Shown piece by piece: positions 52,327-62,318 of a stretch of DNA of 64,000 nucleotides. The number at the start of each line of letters is the position of its first letter. Position 1 is the stretch's first letter. The notes under the pieces are model-generated. The model worked only from the letters and a program-made list of their open reading frames with translations. It was not told the origin of the DNA and did not search any database. Position numbers and translations under genes: made by a program. This DNA comes from Saprospiraceae bacterium (lineage in GTDB: Bacteria; Bacteroidota; Bacteroidia; Chitinophagales; Saprospiraceae). The stretch lies in the NCBI GenBank assembly GCA_016710265.1, contig JADJJL010000004.1, forward strand, positions 62,001 through 126,000. The letters run 5' to 3'.

Positions 52327-53529
52327 TTAATACTTGTACAACTTACCATCTTCTTCGATTACGATGTAAGCTTCTTTATATCCTTTGGCTTTGACCTTGT
52401 CTAAAGCTGAAGTGGCCTCAAAGACAGAATTGTACGATCCAAGGATCAGAATGGTCCAACCAGAACGGGTCCAATGTTCGACAGTTCCGATGTCTTTCAG
52501 TGGAGTGGCATCTACCCATTCAGGGGCTTTAAATTCACCTACACGGATTTTATATTTACCTTCTTCCTGAGTGGTCGTCGTTTGGTTATTTTGCATTTCA
52601 CCAGAGAACTTGACGATCAAAGATTTTTTTGCGTCCGGATTATCCACCACTACAAATGCATCCTTGATGCCTGCTTTTTTCATTTTATTGAGGACCTCAT
52701 TGGCATCATTCAATTTGGCAAAAGGACCTACTCTGATTTTGTGAATACCTTCACTAGTCTCAAATTGGTACACATCTCCAAAACGACTGAATTTTTTCAT
52801 TCTTTCAGCCACCTTGTCATTAAACTGGGAAAGCGCAGCTAATTGAATGTAGTATGCTTTTTGACTTTGTTGTTCTACGCTCTTAAATGCAATGACGGGT
52901 TCACCCAATGCCCTTGCTTCTTCAGTTTTCACTTCCAATGCCGGGGTGACTATCAAAGTTTGTTCTACGGATTTTTGGGTGACATCCTGAGACATTTGAG
53001 AAGAAACATTGGGTGTATAGATGCTAACTCCGGTTTTATCGATTTCTGAACTAATATCATCATTCGGCGCCGAAATTCCGGCTTGTTCCTGTTGTTCGAC
53101 ATGATTTTTAGCCAAGGCTGAGCTGGCTTCATCGCAGGATTTGGCAAAATACAAGCCTACTGTTGGGTTGAACTCTGCGTATTTGAGAAACCAGATTTTG
53201 GCTTCAGCCATATCCAAATTCCTTTTTAGAAAGTCTGCGTATTCAAAATAATGATCGGGTTCCGCATTTTTGGTAGAAACCAACCTTTGATAAGCCAGTT
53301 TAGCTTCCGGGAGATCGCCTTCCAGTTCCCAGGTTCTGGCCAACAATTGTAAGTTGTTGATATCGTGAGGATTATTCTCCAACTCAGCATTGAGTAAGGA
53401 AATCGCCAGCAGATAACGCTTTGATTCTATGTGTTTTATAACTGCATCAGATTGGGTATCTTGAGCCTCTGCAAAAGCCGAAACTATAACACTGATGACG
53501 CAGATCAGTGGATAAATAATTGACTTCAT
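52327..53529 (-). CDS. SPOR/TPR-like periplasmic protein
   Basis: A 400-residue exported protein with a signal peptide (about 1-22, ending AFAEA). Residues about 30-135 look like tetratricopeptide-type repeats (YLLAISLLNAELENNPHDINNL, PEAKLAYQRLVSTKNAEPDH). The C-terminal half has two peptidoglycan-binding SPOR-like units (YYIQLAALSQFNDKVAERM... and KYKIRVGEFKAP). SPOR domains bind denuded glycan at division sites. A terminator follows the gene. A structural role at the septum is inferred, but the exact partner is unknown. Confidence 0.75.
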   Translation of the reverse strand: MKSIIYPLICVISVIVSAFAEAQDTQSDAVIKHIESKRYLLAISLLNAELENNPHDINNLQLLARTWELEGDLPEAKLAYQRLVSTKNAEPDHYFEYADFLKRNLDMAEAKIWFLKYAEFNPTVGLYFAKSCDEASSALAKNHVEQQEQAGISAPNDDISSEIDKTGVSIYTPNVSSQMSQDVTQKSVEQTLIVTPALEVKTEEARALGEPVIAFKSVEQQSQKAYYIQLAALSQFNDKVAERMKKFSRFGDVYQFETSEGIHKIRVGPFAKLNDANEVLNKMKKAGIKDAFVVVDNPDAKKSLIVKFSGEMQNNQTTTTQEEGKYKIRVGEFKAPEWVDATPLKDIGTVEHWTRSGWTILILGSYNSVFEATSALDKVKAKGYKEAYIVIEEDGKLYKY

Positions 53530-53696
53530 AATTTGAGTTTTGGTCGTAGTTTTAATTATTTAGTATTGAAAATTAGACGCTAATGTATGACGAATTTTTG
53601 ACATTTGTAAATAAATCGTACTTTTTTTTAATATTAGTTAAAAAAAATGCTTTCTGGTACGTTAGTTGATAGTATCTTTTATCCGATTTTCAAGTC

Positions 53697-56627
53697 ATGA
53701 AGTTCAAAAATCCTCTGGTTCTGTTTTGCCTCCTTTGTATTGGTTTTGTATTGACAATTCCTCAGGTTTTTGCTCAAAAACTAGACTATAGGCTTGGCGA
53801 ATTTTTGGTAAAATTGGATCCAAAGACCAGCATTTCAGATTTTGAAAGACTGACTTTAAGACCAAGATCTAAGACCACTCCCATCAAAATTGCAGAAGTT
53901 CTGAATCCAGATTGGAAAATCATAAAGATCCAATTTGACCACACCCAATGGAATGAATTTAAGGTATTAAAGGAAATAAAAAACTGGCCGGGTGTTTTAG
54001 TGGCCCAACGAAATCACCTTATTGAATATCGGCGCAAACCCAATGATACTTATTACGAGAGACAATGGTGGCATTTTAACGATGGTACCTATGGAGTGGC
54101 CGGAGCAGATTTTAAAACCGAAATGGCATGGGATCTTTCCACAGGAGGCCTTACCGAACAAGGCGATACCATTGTGCTTTGTGTGATAGATGATGGTCTT
54201 GATATACAACACTATGATATCCGTCCAAATCTTTGGAAAAATTATGCAGAAATCCCTGGAAATTCAATGGATGATGATCAAAATGGTTATGTAGACGACT
54301 TTAACGGTTGGAATACTTTTAATAAAACAGACGTTTTTGCATCGGGAAGACATGGCACTCCCGTGTGCGGAATCGCAATGGCTCGCGGTAATAACAATCT
54401 AGGTATTTGTGGAATGAGCTGGAATGTCAAGTTAATGTTTGTAAGTGGGGGAGGAGATGAAGCTGCAGCTTTATTAGCATACTCCTATCCTTGGCAAGCC
54501 AGAAAATTATACAACGAAACCAATGGAAAGAAGGGAGCGTTTGTAGTGGCTACCAATTCCTCTTGGGGTGCGGATTATCGTAAACCCGAAGAGGCACCAC
54601 TCTGGTGCTCTGTGTACGATTCTTTAGGTGCTGTGGGGATTTTAAATGCAGCATCCACTACCAACCTTGATTTAAATGTGGACATTGCAGGAGACCTTCC
54701 TACGACCTGCGAAAGTGAATGGTTGATCACCGTTACCAATATGGAATCCAACGATGAAAAAGATCCTACCGCCGGTTATGGTGCTAAATCCATAGACATT
54801 GGTGCATATGGCGAAAATGTTTTTACCCTTGCTCCAGGCAATAGCCTTGATTATTTTAAAGGAACCAGTGCAGCCAGTCCCCAAATTTCTGGAGCAATCG
54901 CATTGTTGTACAGCATGCCTTGTAATGCCATTGCCTTGTTGGCTAAAACTAATCCTGCGGCCGCAGCTTTGCAAATGAAGCAACTAATACTTCAAAATGT
55001 GAGGCCGATTCCAAGTTTGCAAGGGATCACTACAAGCGGAGGGGTACTTGATTTTGAAAAAATCATCGGTGCATTGCTTCCTGTTAAAGTGAATATTGAA
55101 GTTCAACAAGTGGAATTTGTTCCGGCTTTGAAAACTTCTAATTATCCCATCACCATCGAATTTAGAAAATCCAATCATCCTGTGTGGTCTCTCCAAGTGT
55201 TAATCAATGAATTTTCCACAGCGGTTTTTGATGATTTGGAAGATTGTGTAGAATATGAGTATCGTGTAAAAGGTGGATGTGCATTGTTGGGAAATATTTT
55301 TTCTCCAATCCAAAAATTAACAACATCGGGTTGCTGTGTGGCTCCGGACCGCATTTCAATAGAAACCTTAGAAGACAATAAAGTCCTTGTCAATATTAAA
55401 AAACCGGACAATAGGGTCAGACTTGCTTATTTGGTTAAAGAGCAAAATGCAATCAACTGGGACACCAGCTATATTTCGGATTTTCAAGATAGCGATATTT
55501 GGATTACGGGATTACTTCCTTGTCGAAAATATGAAACAGTGTTTTATTATTTTTGTGGTGGTGAAATTTCAAATATTTCTGAACCATTTGAATTTACCAC
55601 AGTCGGATGTGAAGCTTGTACAGATGCAAATTATTGCAATAGAGGGAGACCTCAATCTTCTTTTGAATGGATCGAAGCCATCAGTCTCAATGGGGTTTTA
55701 TTTCAGTCATCCAACGATCTTGGATACGGTGTTCATCTTGGAAAAACTCCGCAGTGGTTTATTCAAAAATCAATTTCTCAAAATATATTAATACAACCTG
55801 GATTTGCAACTGATACCAACCCGACTTATTTTGCAGCTTGGTTGGATTGGGATGGCAATGGAATTTTTGAAAATCAGGAAAATTTAATTCCGAATGCAAC
55901 TGTGGGTTCCGGGACTAAAAATTTTTCATTTATTGTACCGAGTGATGCCATCAATGGAATCACAAGACTAAGGGTCATGGTGAAATATGCGGTAAGTACC
56001 AATGAACCACCGGAAGCCTGTGGTCAAGGACTGGAATTTGGAGAATATGAAGACTATTGCGTTTATTTGGAAGAAGAAGTTTGTGAAAATTTGTCTGACG
56101 TTTTTATATCTGGAAAAACGAGCAGCACCGCTTGGTTTGGTTTTGTTAAAAATGAAGCGGACGATCTAATCCATTATCAGTATCGTCCTATTCATTCTCC
56201 TTTATGGGAAAGTGATCAGATTCGGGCATCCGATCTAGTGCTGATGGATTTGGATTCTTGCACAAAGTATGAAATTCGATTCAATAGAATTTGTAACAAA
56301 AGATATCTGCCTTATAAATCTCTTGCTTTTATCACCGAAGGCTCTCCTTGTGAAACAACTTCTGTCAACCCAGACCTTCAAAAGAAAATGAATGTATTTC
56401 CAAATCCATTTGATGAATATTTCACCATTGGATTTGAAGGAAATGCGGAAATACCAAACATTCAGATCTTCGACGCTTCCGGTCAGCTATTAAGTTTTAG
56501 AATGGTTCGCATTGGGGCACATCATTGCAGAATATTTCCTGAACCCGGATTGTCTGGTATGCTTTGGGTCAGAACGGTGTCCAAGGATAGTGCTCCGCAG
56601 ACGCATAGGATGATTAGGATGAAGTAG
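53697..56627 (+). CDS. secreted S8 (subtilisin-like) serine peptidase with GEVED and T9SS domains
   Basis: This 976-residue extracellular protease has a signal peptide at about 1-26 and a prodomain-like region to about 150. The catalytic domain has the triad Asp165 (VIDDG), His219 (GRHGTPVCG) and Ser391 (FKGTSAASP). A fibronectin-like region follows, then a GEVED domain (PTYFAAWLDWDGNGIFE, ending GEYEDYCVYL). A Por-type A sorting tail (MNVFPNPFDEYFTIGF onward) directs export by the type IX system. The start is ATG. No neighbouring protease inhibitor is seen. Confidence 0.9.
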   Translation: MKFKNPLVLFCLLCIGFVLTIPQVFAQKLDYRLGEFLVKLDPKTSISDFERLTLRPRSKTTPIKIAEVLNPDWKIIKIQFDHTQWNEFKVLKEIKNWPGVLVAQRNHLIEYRRKPNDTYYERQWWHFNDGTYGVAGADFKTEMAWDLSTGGLTEQGDTIVLCVIDDGLDIQHYDIRPNLWKNYAEIPGNSMDDDQNGYVDDFNGWNTFNKTDVFASGRHGTPVCGIAMARGNNNLGICGMSWNVKLMFVSGGGDEAAALLAYSYPWQARKLYNETNGKKGAFVVATNSSWGADYRKPEEAPLWCSVYDSLGAVGILNAASTTNLDLNVDIAGDLPTTCESEWLITVTNMESNDEKDPTAGYGAKSIDIGAYGENVFTLAPGNSLDYFKGTSAASPQISGAIALLYSMPCNAIALLAKTNPAAAALQMKQLILQNVRPIPSLQGITTSGGVLDFEKIIGALLPVKVNIEVQQVEFVPALKTSNYPITIEFRKSNHPVWSLQVLINEFSTAVFDDLEDCVEYEYRVKGGCALLGNIFSPIQKLTTSGCCVAPDRISIETLEDNKVLVNIKKPDNRVRLAYLVKEQNAINWDTSYISDFQDSDIWITGLLPCRKYETVFYYFCGGEISNISEPFEFTTVGCEACTDANYCNRGRPQSSFEWIEAISLNGVLFQSSNDLGYGVHLGKTPQWFIQKSISQNILIQPGFATDTNPTYFAAWLDWDGNGIFENQENLIPNATVGSGTKNFSFIVPSDAINGITRLRVMVKYAVSTNEPPEACGQGLEFGEYEDYCVYLEEEVCENLSDVFISGKTSSTAWFGFVKNEADDLIHYQYRPIHSPLWESDQIRASDLVLMDLDSCTKYEIRFNRICNKRYLPYKSLAFITEGSPCETTSVNPDLQKKMNVFPNPFDEYFTIGFEGNAEIPNIQIFDASGQLLSFRMVRIGAHHCRIFPEPGLSGMLWVRTVSKDSAPQTHRMIRMK

Positions 56628-57061
56628 GGGGAATAGTTTTGAATTTTGAATGATGAGTTTTGAGTTGGGAAGACTAAGACTTTGACTAAGACTTTGACTA
56701 AGACGAACAGGATGACTTCGCCTTAAACAATAACTTTGAGTTTGGATTTTTCACTAGTCACTTTTCATTGGTCCATATTTCCAAATTCGCCCATCCCCAA
56801 TTTACTAATAACGCCTATGGCGTCAAAGGTTCTGCAAAAAGCGTACCTTCACATTTCCACATTTTCAAATTTTCAAATTGCATTTTCATATTTCCACATT
56901 TCCAAATTTCCACATTTTCACATTTCCATATTTCCAAATTGAATCCTCATTCAAACAGAAATAACCCAATTTCACCCATTATTAAGTTGATTTGATCAAG
57001 TTTGGGTGGGCTGAGTTGACCAGTTGGTTAATTTTGACCGATCCAGCCTAAACCAAAACTC
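56628..57061. other. intergenic region with simple repeats
   Basis: This 434-base gap contains GACTTTGACTAAGACTTTG repeats near 56670-56702 and then a long run of CATTTCCACATTTTCAAATT units (about 56848-56940). A GCGTCAAAGG module related to those near 20210, 26530 and 51960 precedes them. Small frames in this area reflect the simple repeats and were not accepted as genes. Confidence 0.55.
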
Positions 57062-57511
57062 ATGAAAGTAATAAGCTTAAGCCGTAGTAAAAATCAGATT
57101 GATGCCATCAGCGTAATTCTTTTTGTAAATAGAATCTCTTTAAGTTTAATTTTTTTCTGGTTTGGCTTGTTGAAGGTGGCTTCAGTCTCTCCGGCGGAAG
57201 GATTGGTTAAAAGTCTGTACTCAGTGACTATTTCAAATTGGATGGGCTTGGATGCTTTCGTAGTATTTTTAGGATTGGTGGAATGTCTGATTGGAGTGTT
57301 GTGGCTTTTTCCTAAGTGGACCAAATTGGTACTCGTTCTATTTTCCGCACAGATGCTGACTACTTTTATGCCTTTGGTTTTTTTAACCGGTGATACCTGG
57401 CATGGTGGTTTTGTGCTTACACTGACCGGTCAATACATCATTAAAAATGTGGTCCTCATCGCCAGCGCATTGACCATCTATTTACTAGAATCTCAAAAAA
57501 GAGAGGCCTAA
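57062..57511 (+). CDS. small multi-pass membrane protein, DoxX-like
   Basis: A 149-residue protein with four hydrophobic segments (about 18-36, 58-80, 86-106, 118-141). The phrases RISLSLIFFWFGLLKVASVSPAEG and GLVECLIGVLWLFPKW resemble the DoxX-like/SURF4 superfamily of small inner-membrane proteins. The function within this superfamily is variable and unknown here. It is preceded by a simple-repeat gap and convergent with the following gene, which lies 30 bases away. Confidence 0.55.
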   Translation: MKVISLSRSKNQIDAISVILFVNRISLSLIFFWFGLLKVASVSPAEGLVKSLYSVTISNWMGLDAFVVFLGLVECLIGVLWLFPKWTKLVLVLFSAQMLTTFMPLVFLTGDTWHGGFVLTLTGQYIIKNVVLIASALTIYLLESQKREA

Positions 57512-57541
57512 ATTTTTTAATTGTAGTTTAGCTATTTAGTC

Positions 57542-59637
57542 TTAATAACTTCCCCAATATCTTCTTAAAAACCACTCTGAAGCCAAACAGAGAAAGATCA
57601 ATATGAAAAGCCATTTCCAATCAATAAATGGTTTGACATCCAGGGTTGAAAAAATAATGGGCTTTGCCATTTCATCGGATAAAAGAGAATCCGTAAGCTG
57701 CTTTAATCCTGACAAGGAATGGGATTGTCCACCTGAAAGCAAAGATAAATTTCTTAAAATTTCGGGTCTTGCTACTAAATTATTAAGTTCAGGATTGCCA
57801 GCCTGTATGCTAAATCTCCCTTCAGAACTCAACTTATTTCCATTCCACATGGTGGATGCTTGAAAATTATAATCTCCTTCTGCCAATGAACCTGCATTGA
57901 GTTGATAATAATTGTCTTTTTTACTAAACGTAAAATCATATTCCTTTTGATCGGAAGATTTTATTTTAAGCTGGACATCCGGTTGATTGTTTAATTCGTA
58001 GGAATCATCATAAAGCTCTGCATTAAAAACCACAGGTTCCGATTCAAGAAAAACTTTTTGGAGAGAATGGCCCTGAATTTTCTTTTGTCTTCTTTGGTAG
58101 CTGCGTATTGCAAAGATTTACTGATAAGCTCATAAAATGCATTAAAATCATTGTTCAGAATATAATTGTTAAGTTTCCATTTCCACAATCCTTCTCCCGC
58201 AATGACCCCAGTTTTAATTCCATTTTTTTCAGAAAATAACCAAAGTGGATAGACCGTTTCTACCTTTCCAATTTTTTGAGAAAGCAATATGGATGCAGAT
58301 GGATCAGTTTGATATTGTCCAAATGGAACAACCAGAGGGGGAAATCTGCCAATCATTTTTTTTGTGTTTTCAGTAAGTGTAAACAAGTTAAAAGTTTCAC
58401 TTACGATGGCTTGTGCTTCATTGGAACTCCCATTGTATCCGTTGATCTGGACAAGATCCTGACGTTTTTGCAGCATGTTTATATCCGTTTGATTGCCGAT
58501 GATATAAACTCTTGGCACCCGCATCGCATCCATTTTGGAAAAGAATGGAGTGAGTTCTGCATTTATATTGGGAAGATTGTGAAGAATGACCATTTGGGTC
58601 AATTCTGATAAAACCGGTGGAACAGAAGCATATTGAATTTCTACTTCATAATTTTTAAGTTCGTCCATGGCAGATTTAATCGCAGCAAGATCCGGATGCG
58701 GAGCATAAGCAAGGAGCAATACTTTTTTCTTGGCATCCAAAACTTCTACATAAAAATCGCGTGAATTGTTTTGGGTATTTTTTTCACCGGAAATAATTCC
58801 ACAATTTAATCTATACCTGAATAAGCCAGGCTTGTCTGCAGGTAGAATGAATGTTTTATTGCTAAAAAATCCAGCTTTGTCAATGGTTAAATTTTCTTCC
58901 TGAATTTTGGCCCATAAACCATTTTCCATTTTCAAGATTTTGATCTGGGTTTTTTCTCCTTCACAAAGCCATGCCTGAATGTCTGCTTCTACAGCAAATT
59001 GATCGCCTGAAAATATGATGTCGTTGTGAAAAACTCTCTGGATGCTTAGATCTTTTTCCTGTGTTGAATCACCTACAAAAATGGTATGGAATGGAATTGA
59101 TTTAGTAAGCGGGTGATACAGTGGATTTCTGCCTTGATGATAAATACCATCCGAAATTAATATGCAGCCTTTTAATTGTTGAAAATCAGATTCTGCGGCC
59201 ACTTTGTCCAATAAACCCTCAATGTCGGTCGATGATTCGCTAAATTGAAATCTATTTTCTGTTCGAACTGTCTGTGCAAAACTATAAGTGGTCAATTCAT
59301 ATTTATCCGACAATACATTTAATAATTCTTGTTCGCCTGCTTTATAATCTTTTAACCAACTGCTGTCTTTGACCACCATGGATTTTGATTCATCCAAAGC
59401 CAATATAAGTTCAGGTTTTTTTATTTCTTTTTTATAAAAACGCAGGGTTGGATTCATCAACAGTAATAATAAACTAAATATGGTCATTCCTCTTAAGCTC
59501 GCCAAAATCAATTTGTGCCCCACAGATTTATCTGCCAATTGTTGACTTTTATAATAAAGAATGGCCGCAGCAATCAATGCAAGTATAAATGCAAGGGCGA
59601 TAAAGTAGCTGGGATATTGAAAACTAAATTGACTCAT
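57542..59637 (-). pseudogene. VWA-like membrane protein, broken by one-base frameshift
   Basis: The 5' part (59637 to about 58085) encodes two N-terminal membrane helices (about 10-28, 47-62), a von Willebrand A-like region with LILALDESKSM (MIDAS-type, around residues 78-88) and GCILISDGI, then a domain of unknown type. At about 58078-58088 the frame runs out as ATKEDKRKFRAI. The correct continuation, KKIQGHSLQKVFLESEPVVF, follows in another frame through the second part, ending in a C-terminal membrane helix by 57542. One added base in the A-rich run gives EDKKKIQ and restores about 699 residues. Similar proteins have a Bat-like or CARF-like envelope role. The break may be an assembly error. 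Confidence 0.72.
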
Positions 59638-59791
59638 TTTACGTTTTAGGCTTTGGCAATGTTCTGAATAAAGTTGGAGCTATAATTTCTCTTCAAAGAG
59701 AGAATATTTGTGTAGTTCTGATCAGCGGGTGCATTCATTTTTTGAATTGGGTACATAGATCACTTTAAAAGGACTTAAAAACGATATTAAC

Positions 59792-61066
59792 ATGAAAAGT
59801 ATAGGTTTTGTTATATTATTCAGTTTGCTTTGTTGGTCGGTCAAGGCATCCTATTTGTTGGTCCCTATGGATGTGAAACAAACTAACCATCTAAAAGCTT
59901 ATGGCATGATGTACTGGATTTTAGATCAAGGCTTGGAAGGCTATTGGTTGCTTAATTACAGAGGAGGGAGTTTTTGCTTTGTTCATACCAAATCATTTGA
60001 AAAAGAGTGCATTACGCGTGGAGTTAGTTTTGAAGTGATTTCGGTTTCTGAATTTAACCAAATAAGGGCTGAAATCGCAGATCCTGAAATCAACCAGGAA
60101 GTCATGAAATTGGAAAAAGCCCCGAAAATAGCAGTTTATACGCCTGAATTTAATGAAAAAGGAGAGAGAATCCAACCTTGGGATGATGCTGTTACACTCG
60201 CACTCACCTATGCCGAAATTCCATTTGAAAAAATATATGATCGGGAGATCATCAATGGGCTGCTTTCTAAATACGATTGGCTGCATTTACACCATGAAGA
60301 TTTTACAGGTCAATATGGGAAATTCTATGCCAACTACAATGGTCAGGCCTGGTATCGCGAAAACCAGAGGAGACAAGAGGTAATGGCCAAAGAATTAGGT
60401 TTTGCAAAGGTTTCTCAGCTTAAGTTGGCAGTGTCTAAAGAACTTAAAAGTTACATAGCCGGGGGTGGATTTTTATTTGCCATGTGTTCAGCGACAGATT
60501 CCTATGACATCGCATTGTCTGCGGATGGCATTGATATTTGTGCCCATTATTTTGATGGAGACGGGATGGATTCAGACCCGGACCACAAGCTCAATTTTAA
60601 TAATACCATCGCTTTTAAGGATTTTACATTGATAAAAGATCCTATGGTTTACGAATTTTCATCCATTGACAATACAATGGGACGTCGAGTCATACCGGAG
60701 AATGATTATTTTTCATTGTTTGATTTCTCTGCAAAATGGGACCCAATTCCTACTATGTTGACTCAGAACCATACCAGAACGGTCAAAGGATTTATGGGAC
60801 AGACCACCGCATTTGGTAAAAAATTTGTAAAGTCGGATGTATTGGTATTGGGAGACAATAAAGCTGCCGACGAAGTGAGATACATGCATGGAACGCACGG
60901 ATATGGCACCTGGACTTTTTATGCAGGTCACGATCCTGAGGATTATCAACACCATGTGGGTGATCCTCCGACCGACTTGAGCTTGCATCCCAATTCTCCA
61001 GGATATCGTTTGATTCTTAACAATATTCTTTTTCCGGCAGCCAAGAAAAAAGAAAGAAAAACCTAG
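59792..61066 (+). CDS. exported protein of the type often labelled asparagine synthetase B in Bacteroidota
   Basis: A 424-residue protein with a signal peptide (about 1-19, SVKA-SYLLVPMDV). The mature region opens with a phrase (NHLKAYGMMYWILDQGLEGYW, YRGGSF) found in a Bacteroidota family often named asparagine synthetase B. I see none of the ATP-pyrophosphatase or N-terminal Cys glutaminase features of a real AsnB, and the protein is exported, so that name is probably wrong. LHLHHEDFTGQYG and IAGGGFLFAMCSATDSYDIAL resemble a glutamine-amidotransferase-like fold, with Cys in FAMCSA. Its role is unknown. Confidence 0.6.
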   Translation: MKSIGFVILFSLLCWSVKASYLLVPMDVKQTNHLKAYGMMYWILDQGLEGYWLLNYRGGSFCFVHTKSFEKECITRGVSFEVISVSEFNQIRAEIADPEINQEVMKLEKAPKIAVYTPEFNEKGERIQPWDDAVTLALTYAEIPFEKIYDREIINGLLSKYDWLHLHHEDFTGQYGKFYANYNGQAWYRENQRRQEVMAKELGFAKVSQLKLAVSKELKSYIAGGGFLFAMCSATDSYDIALSADGIDICAHYFDGDGMDSDPDHKLNFNNTIAFKDFTLIKDPMVYEFSSIDNTMGRRVIPENDYFSLFDFSAKWDPIPTMLTQNHTRTVKGFMGQTTAFGKKFVKSDVLVLGDNKAADEVRYMHGTHGYGTWTFYAGHDPEDYQHHVGDPPTDLSLHPNSPGYRLILNNILFPAAKKKERKT

Positions 61067-61078
61067 GATCCAACTTTT

Positions 61079-62206
61079 ATGGAAAGATCGACTTCTGAGT
61101 TTTCTCAGTTTCAAAATCCCATTTACAAAGCCAAGTTCTTCCAGGGCATTCAACCTAAAGGAAGGGAAGTGCATTTTGAAATTCAGGATGGATATATTTT
61201 CATATCGGATCCTGAAAAGGCGCAAGAACTCAGCGAATGGGATCCTTATTTAATTAAAAAGCATTCCTACGAAAACCAAGTTTTGATTTTGAAATGGGGA
61301 GTTAGGGATCCATTTGAATATCTGGAGATTAAAGAACAGAATGTAATACAAATATTAGACACGAGCTACCCTGAAAAAAAATTGTTGGGTGGTGGTGGTT
61401 TTTCTTGGGAATCCTTTACTTTTCTACGGATAGGAATTTGGATCATGGCTTTGGGTATGGCATTGATGTTGGTTTATTTTATCATGATGCCTTGGATTGT
61501 TCGTATTGGTTCAAACTTAGTTCCCATCGAGTGGGAAAAAAAGTGGGCTGATCAAACTGAAAAAAGCTACATCCAATCTCAAGAAATAGACAGTCTTGCA
61601 ACCATTCAGATGAACCGATTTTACAGAGCTTTAGAGCATCAAAGTAAATATGACATCAGGATCTTTGTGGTAAATGATTCTTTGGTCAATGCTTTTGCCA
61701 TGCCGGGTGGAATATTGGTCGTCAATTCTGCTATGTTGGATAAAATTAAAGAGTATGGTCAGTTGGTTGGCTTACTTGGGCATGAATTGGCCCATGTCGA
61801 GAAAAGACATAGTCTGCAATCTATTCTAAAATCAGTGGGCGGAGTTGTTATTCTACAGTTTTTAGTGGGTGGATTTGATTTGTTTTCAGGTATTTTGTTT
61901 GAGCAATTTAGAAACTTGGATCAAATGGCCTATTCAAGAACCCTGGAAGCGGAGGCTGATCAGGAAGCGGTGGAGTTTTGCTTGCGGCAAGGTATTCATC
62001 CGGACGGGATAATTGGGCTTTTTAAAATTCTAAAGGAGGAAGAATCCAAACACTCGGTGGATGTACCATCCTTTTTGAGAACCCACCCATTAACCGAAGA
62101 TCGTATCGAGCAAACTTCGCAATTAATTGAAAATAAGAGATTTAGAATAAGTGACCAAAGGCAGAACGAATTGGAAAATCTTTTTTGTGAACTGAAAGAA
62201 CAGTAA
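61079..62206 (+). CDS. M48 family metallopeptidase
   Basis: A 375-residue membrane-bound zinc protease. An N-terminal region of about 110 residues is followed by one membrane helix (about 117-140) and the catalytic domain. His235, Glu236 and His239 form HExxH in LLGHELAHVEKRH. A third glutamate ligand lies in the later RTLEAEADQEAVEF stretch. The family includes envelope quality-control proteases. It starts 13 bases after the previous stop and may be co-transcribed. Confidence 0.85.
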   Translation: MERSTSEFSQFQNPIYKAKFFQGIQPKGREVHFEIQDGYIFISDPEKAQELSEWDPYLIKKHSYENQVLILKWGVRDPFEYLEIKEQNVIQILDTSYPEKKLLGGGGFSWESFTFLRIGIWIMALGMALMLVYFIMMPWIVRIGSNLVPIEWEKKWADQTEKSYIQSQEIDSLATIQMNRFYRALEHQSKYDIRIFVVNDSLVNAFAMPGGILVVNSAMLDKIKEYGQLVGLLGHELAHVEKRHSLQSILKSVGGVVILQFLVGGFDLFSGILFEQFRNLDQMAYSRTLEAEADQEAVEFCLRQGIHPDGIIGLFKILKEEESKHSVDVPSFLRTHPLTEDRIEQTSQLIENKRFRISDQRQNELENLFCELKEQ

Positions 62207-62254
62207 AAGTTCTGAATTACCACTTCATGGCGGCTGTATTTGTTCGATTTTTGG

Positions 62255-62262
62255 TAATTTTG
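62255..62262 (+). promoter_or_regulatory. candidate minus-7 box of the polysaccharide locus
   Basis: TAATTTTG matches TAnnTTTG, 56 bases before the wzz-like ATG. A TTTG at 62239-62242 is a little too close for a standard minus-33 element. Confidence 0.4.
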
Positions 62263-62318
62263 CATTTCTTTTTTATAACAAACTAAGCAAACTGCTTAAG
62301 TTTAAAGAATCAGTATAC

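Noticed and set aside
56736..56995. two small ORFs in the simple-repeat gap
   Set aside because: They consist of HISTFSNF-like repeats from CATTTCCACATTTCC DNA and are not coding.
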